A DNA stretch of 15,599 nt from NCBI GenBank assembly GCA_003508565.1, contig DNUI01000075.1, positions 1 to 15,599 of the forward strand, in the 5' to 3' direction. Positions 13,341-15,599 of this stretch are shown here, one piece after another. The notes below the pieces were generated by a model. It was not told the origin of the DNA, ran no database searches, and saw only the letters and a list, made by a program, of their open reading frames with translations. This DNA comes from Syntrophaceae bacterium. GTDB taxonomy: Bacteria > Desulfobacterota > Syntrophia > Syntrophales > UBA2185. The stretch's first letter is position 1, and each line of letters opens with the position of its first letter. A program made the translations under genes and the position numbers.

Positions 13341-15599
13341 TTATGTTACATCTTCCTCTTCACCGGCAACGAAATCCAGATCTCCCGCCCCTTCTTCTGC
13401 TTCATCCTCTGATGACAGGCCATTGTCCTTTTCCTCTACTTCCCTTTCGGCGCGGGCCACTCCTACCAGTTTTTCCTCAGGATCAAGCTCAATAAGTTTA
13501 ACCCCCTGCGTGCTTCTGTGCAAAAGGGGAACTTCTGCTACTTTCAACCTGATAATCTTTCCCGCATCACTGATCAGTATGATGTCTTCCTCACCTGTAA
13601 CCTGGAGAACTCCGGAAACGTTTCCTATCTTCGAAACCGTCTTCAGATTGATTACCCCTTGTCCGCCCCTGTTCTGCCGTCGGTATTCTTCCACATCCGT
13701 TCGCTTTCCGTAGCCGTTTTCGGACACGGTTATGATGGAATTACCCTCGGTTGGTATCTCCATCCCGACTACCGCGTCGTCTTCATCCATGCGGATCCCG
13801 ATAACACCACGGGCTGTCCTTCCCATGTCCCTCACGTCCCCCTCATGGAACCGGATGGATTGTCCTTTTCGTGTTCCTAAAAAGATATCCTGATCGCCCC
13901 TTGTCAATTGAACATCGATGAGATCATCCCCCTCATCTATCGTAACGGCAATAATCCCTCCTGATCGTGGATTAGAGTATGCCGCCAGCTCCGTTTTCTT
14001 GATTATGCCCCGTTTCGTCACCATGACCACGGACTTCCCGTCGGTGAACTCTTTCACCGGGAGGACGGACGCTACCCGCTCTCCCTGCGAAAGATTGACC
14101 AGGTTCACGATTGCCTTCCCCTTTGCCGCCCGCCCGGCCTGGGGTATCTGATATACCTTCAGCCAGTATACCCTTCCTACGTTTGTAAAGATCAGGATAT
14201 AGTGATGGGTGGAGGCGATAAATATCTTCTCGACAAAATCCTCCTCTTTGGTCCCCATGCCTACCTTCCCTTTTCCTCCCCGGCGCTGGCTGCGGTAAAG
14301 GCTGGCGGGATTTCTTTTGATGTATCCGGAATGCGACACGGTCACCACCATGTCTTCTTCCACAATCATATCTTCTATGTTAATATCCTCGATACTCCCT
14401 ACGATTTCTGTGCGTCTTTCATCACCGTATTTCTTCTTGATATCATCCAGTTCCAACACGATGATATCCAATACCTTCTGCGGATCATCGAGGATACCCT
14501 GCAAGGTAATAATCAGCTGGGACAGTTCTTTGTACTCGTCAAGGATCTTATCCCTCTCGAGCCCCGTGAGCCTCTGTAGACGCATATCTAAGATAGCCCG
14601 TGCCTGAATCTCCGTAAGACCAAAGTGTGTGGACAGCGCCTGTGCCGCCTCCTGGGGGCTTTTGGACTTCTTGATGAGCTGCACCACCGCATCAATATGA
14701 TCGAGGGCAACAATCAGCCCCTCCAGGATGTGGGCTCTCTCTTTTGCTTTGCGCAGGTCATAGATCGTTCTCCGGGTAATGACCTCCTTGCGGAAATCGA
14801 CAAACTTCTGAAGGACCTCCTTCAGGTTGAGTACCTTCGGCTGGCTGCGGTCGATCGCCAGCATGATAACGCCGAATGTCGTCTCCATCTGGGTATGCTT
14901 GTAAAGCTGGTTCAGAATAACTCCGGAGGGCTCATCTTTTTTCAAGTCGATGACAATACGGATGCCGTCCCGATCCGACTCATCCCGGAGGTCGGCAATA
15001 CCTTCGATCTTTTTCTCTTTTACCAAGTCGGCAATCTTCTCCATCAGGTTGGCCTTGTTCACGAGATAAGGAAGTTCCGTAATGATAATGCTCTCCCGGT
15101 CGTTCCTCGCGTTCCTCTCAATGATCGCTCTCGCCCTCATGCGGATGGAGCCCCGCCCCGTCTGGTAGGCGGAGATGATCCCTTCCCTCCCGTTGATGAA
15201 ACCGGCAGTAGGGAAATCGGGTCCTTTGATATGGTGCATCAGTTCTTCAATCGTGATCTCCGGTGCGCGGATGAGGGCAATCGTCCCCTCAATGAGTTCG
15301 CGTAAGTTATGGGGCGGGATATTGGTAGCCACACCCACGGCAATCCCCGAAGTGCCGTTCAGCAGAAGCGCAGGGATTCGTGCAGGCAGGACAGTGGGTT
15401 CCTGCATGGAGGCGTCGTAGTTGGGGACAAAATCGACCGTTTCTTTTTCCAGGTCAGCGAGCATCTCCTCGGCAAGTCTCGCCATCCGGATTTCCGTGTA
15501 ACGCATCGCGGCAGGAGGGTCTCCATCAACAGAGCCAAAATTTCCCTGTCCGTCGATCAACGGATAGCGCATGGAGAAGTCCTGGGCCATGCGGACAAT
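13341..15599 (-). CDS. gyrA: DNA gyrase subunit A (N-terminus beyond right edge)
   Basis: 752 residues are visible, beginning IVRMAQDF, which aligns with E. coli GyrA residue 89, so about 88 N-terminal residues are missing. The catalytic tyrosine is in AAMRYTE (visible residue 34, E. coli Tyr122). It attacks DNA during double-strand passage. The coiled-coil gate follows, then the C-terminal beta-pinwheel that wraps DNA, with an intact GyrA box QRRGGKG after SLYRS. The box marks gyrase (negative supercoiling) rather than topoisomerase IV ParC. The protein ends in a strongly acidic tail (about the last 35 residues, many Glu and Asp). In E. coli an acidic C-terminal tail tunes supercoiling. The usual quinolone hotspots (E. 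coli Ser83 and Asp87) are just outside the window. A terminator follows the stop. Confidence 0.97.
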   Translation of the reverse strand: MVRMAQDFSMRYPLIDGQGNFGSVDGDPPAAMRYTEIRMARLAEEMLADLEKETVDFVPNYDASMQEPTVLPARIPALLLNGTSGIAVGVATNIPPHNLRELIEGTIALIRAPEITIEELMHHIKGPDFPTAGFINGREGIISAYQTGRGSIRMRARAIIERNARNDRESIIITELPYLVNKANLMEKIADLVKEKKIEGIADLRDESDRDGIRIVIDLKKDEPSGVILNQLYKHTQMETTFGVIMLAIDRSQPKVLNLKEVLQKFVDFRKEVITRRTIYDLRKAKERAHILEGLIVALDHIDAVVQLIKKSKSPQEAAQALSTHFGLTEIQARAILDMRLQRLTGLERDKILDEYKELSQLIITLQGILDDPQKVLDIIVLELDDIKKKYGDERRTEIVGSIEDINIEDMIVEEDMVVTVSHSGYIKRNPASLYRSQRRGGKGKVGMGTKEEDFVEKIFIASTHHYILIFTNVGRVYWLKVYQIPQAGRAAKGKAIVNLVNLSQGERVASVLPVKEFTDGKSVVMVTKRGIIKKTELAAYSNPRSGGIIAVTIDEGDDLIDVQLTRGDQDIFLGTRKGQSIRFHEGDVRDMGRTARGVIGIRMDEDDAVVGMEIPTEGNSIITVSENGYGKRTDVEEYRRQNRGGQGVINLKTVSKIGNVSGVLQVTGEEDIILISDAGKIIRLKVAEVPLLHRSTQGVKLIELDPEEKLVGVARAEREVEEKDNGLSSEDEAEEGAGDLDFVAGEEEDVT

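Noticed and set aside
14625..15305. 226-residue plus-strand open frame inside gyrA
   Set aside because: It is antisense to conserved GyrA core sequence with no motif of its own.

Overview
This window looks like a chromosomal segment from an anaerobic deltaproteobacterium-like organism (Desulfobacterota, perhaps near the Syntrophales). That placement is an inference. It rests on a four-subunit ferredoxin-dependent 2-oxoacid oxidoreductase operon, an FmdB-type zinc ribbon, a DUF2845 protein, a 4Fe-4S-type PurF relative, and a short repeat with ends of a kind I associate with this group. No rRNA, tRNA, CRISPR array or insertion-sequence transposase was found. Coding density is high, and all genes except korDABC and the flavodoxin are on the minus strand.

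Layout. Positions 1-649 hold the N-terminal 216 residues of a GspE/PilB-type secretion or pilus ATPase, leaving the window at the left. It is divergent from korD-korA-korB-korC (801-3780), whose overlapping or closely packed genes make a thiamine-diphosphate and iron-sulfur enzyme that interconverts a 2-oxoacid and its acyl-CoA with ferredoxin. A strong symmetric hairpin (3819-3857) separates the operon from a convergent minus-strand group: a small exported Lys-rich protein (3891-4130), a nitroreductase (4324-4833), an exported DUF2845 protein (4853-5239) and a 54-residue FmdB-type zinc ribbon (5360-5524). The zinc-ribbon gene has a near-consensus promoter whose -10 lies inside a 17-bp palindrome. 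A flavodoxin-like gene (5678-6142) runs divergently from it.

The central region is carB (7693-10893) followed 19 nt later by a PurF-like gene (6294-7673). No carA is adjacent. The PurF-like protein keeps the catalytic Cys, the PRPP loop and four putative 4Fe-4S cysteines, but has Ser at three positions that bind glutamine or form the oxyanion hole in characterised PurF. The carB product also lacks a conserved linker block. The pair has its own near-consensus promoter just past the rtcB stop and a leader of about 230 nt. This is the most unusual part of the window.

The right part holds rtcB (11167-12603) and archease (12761-13177), an RNA-ligase and activator pair. A 121-bp inverted-repeat element lies between them and touches the archease stop codon. 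Then comes gyrA (13341 to beyond 15599), with a clear intrinsic terminator. All family assignments come from reading motifs; no database search or structure prediction was run.
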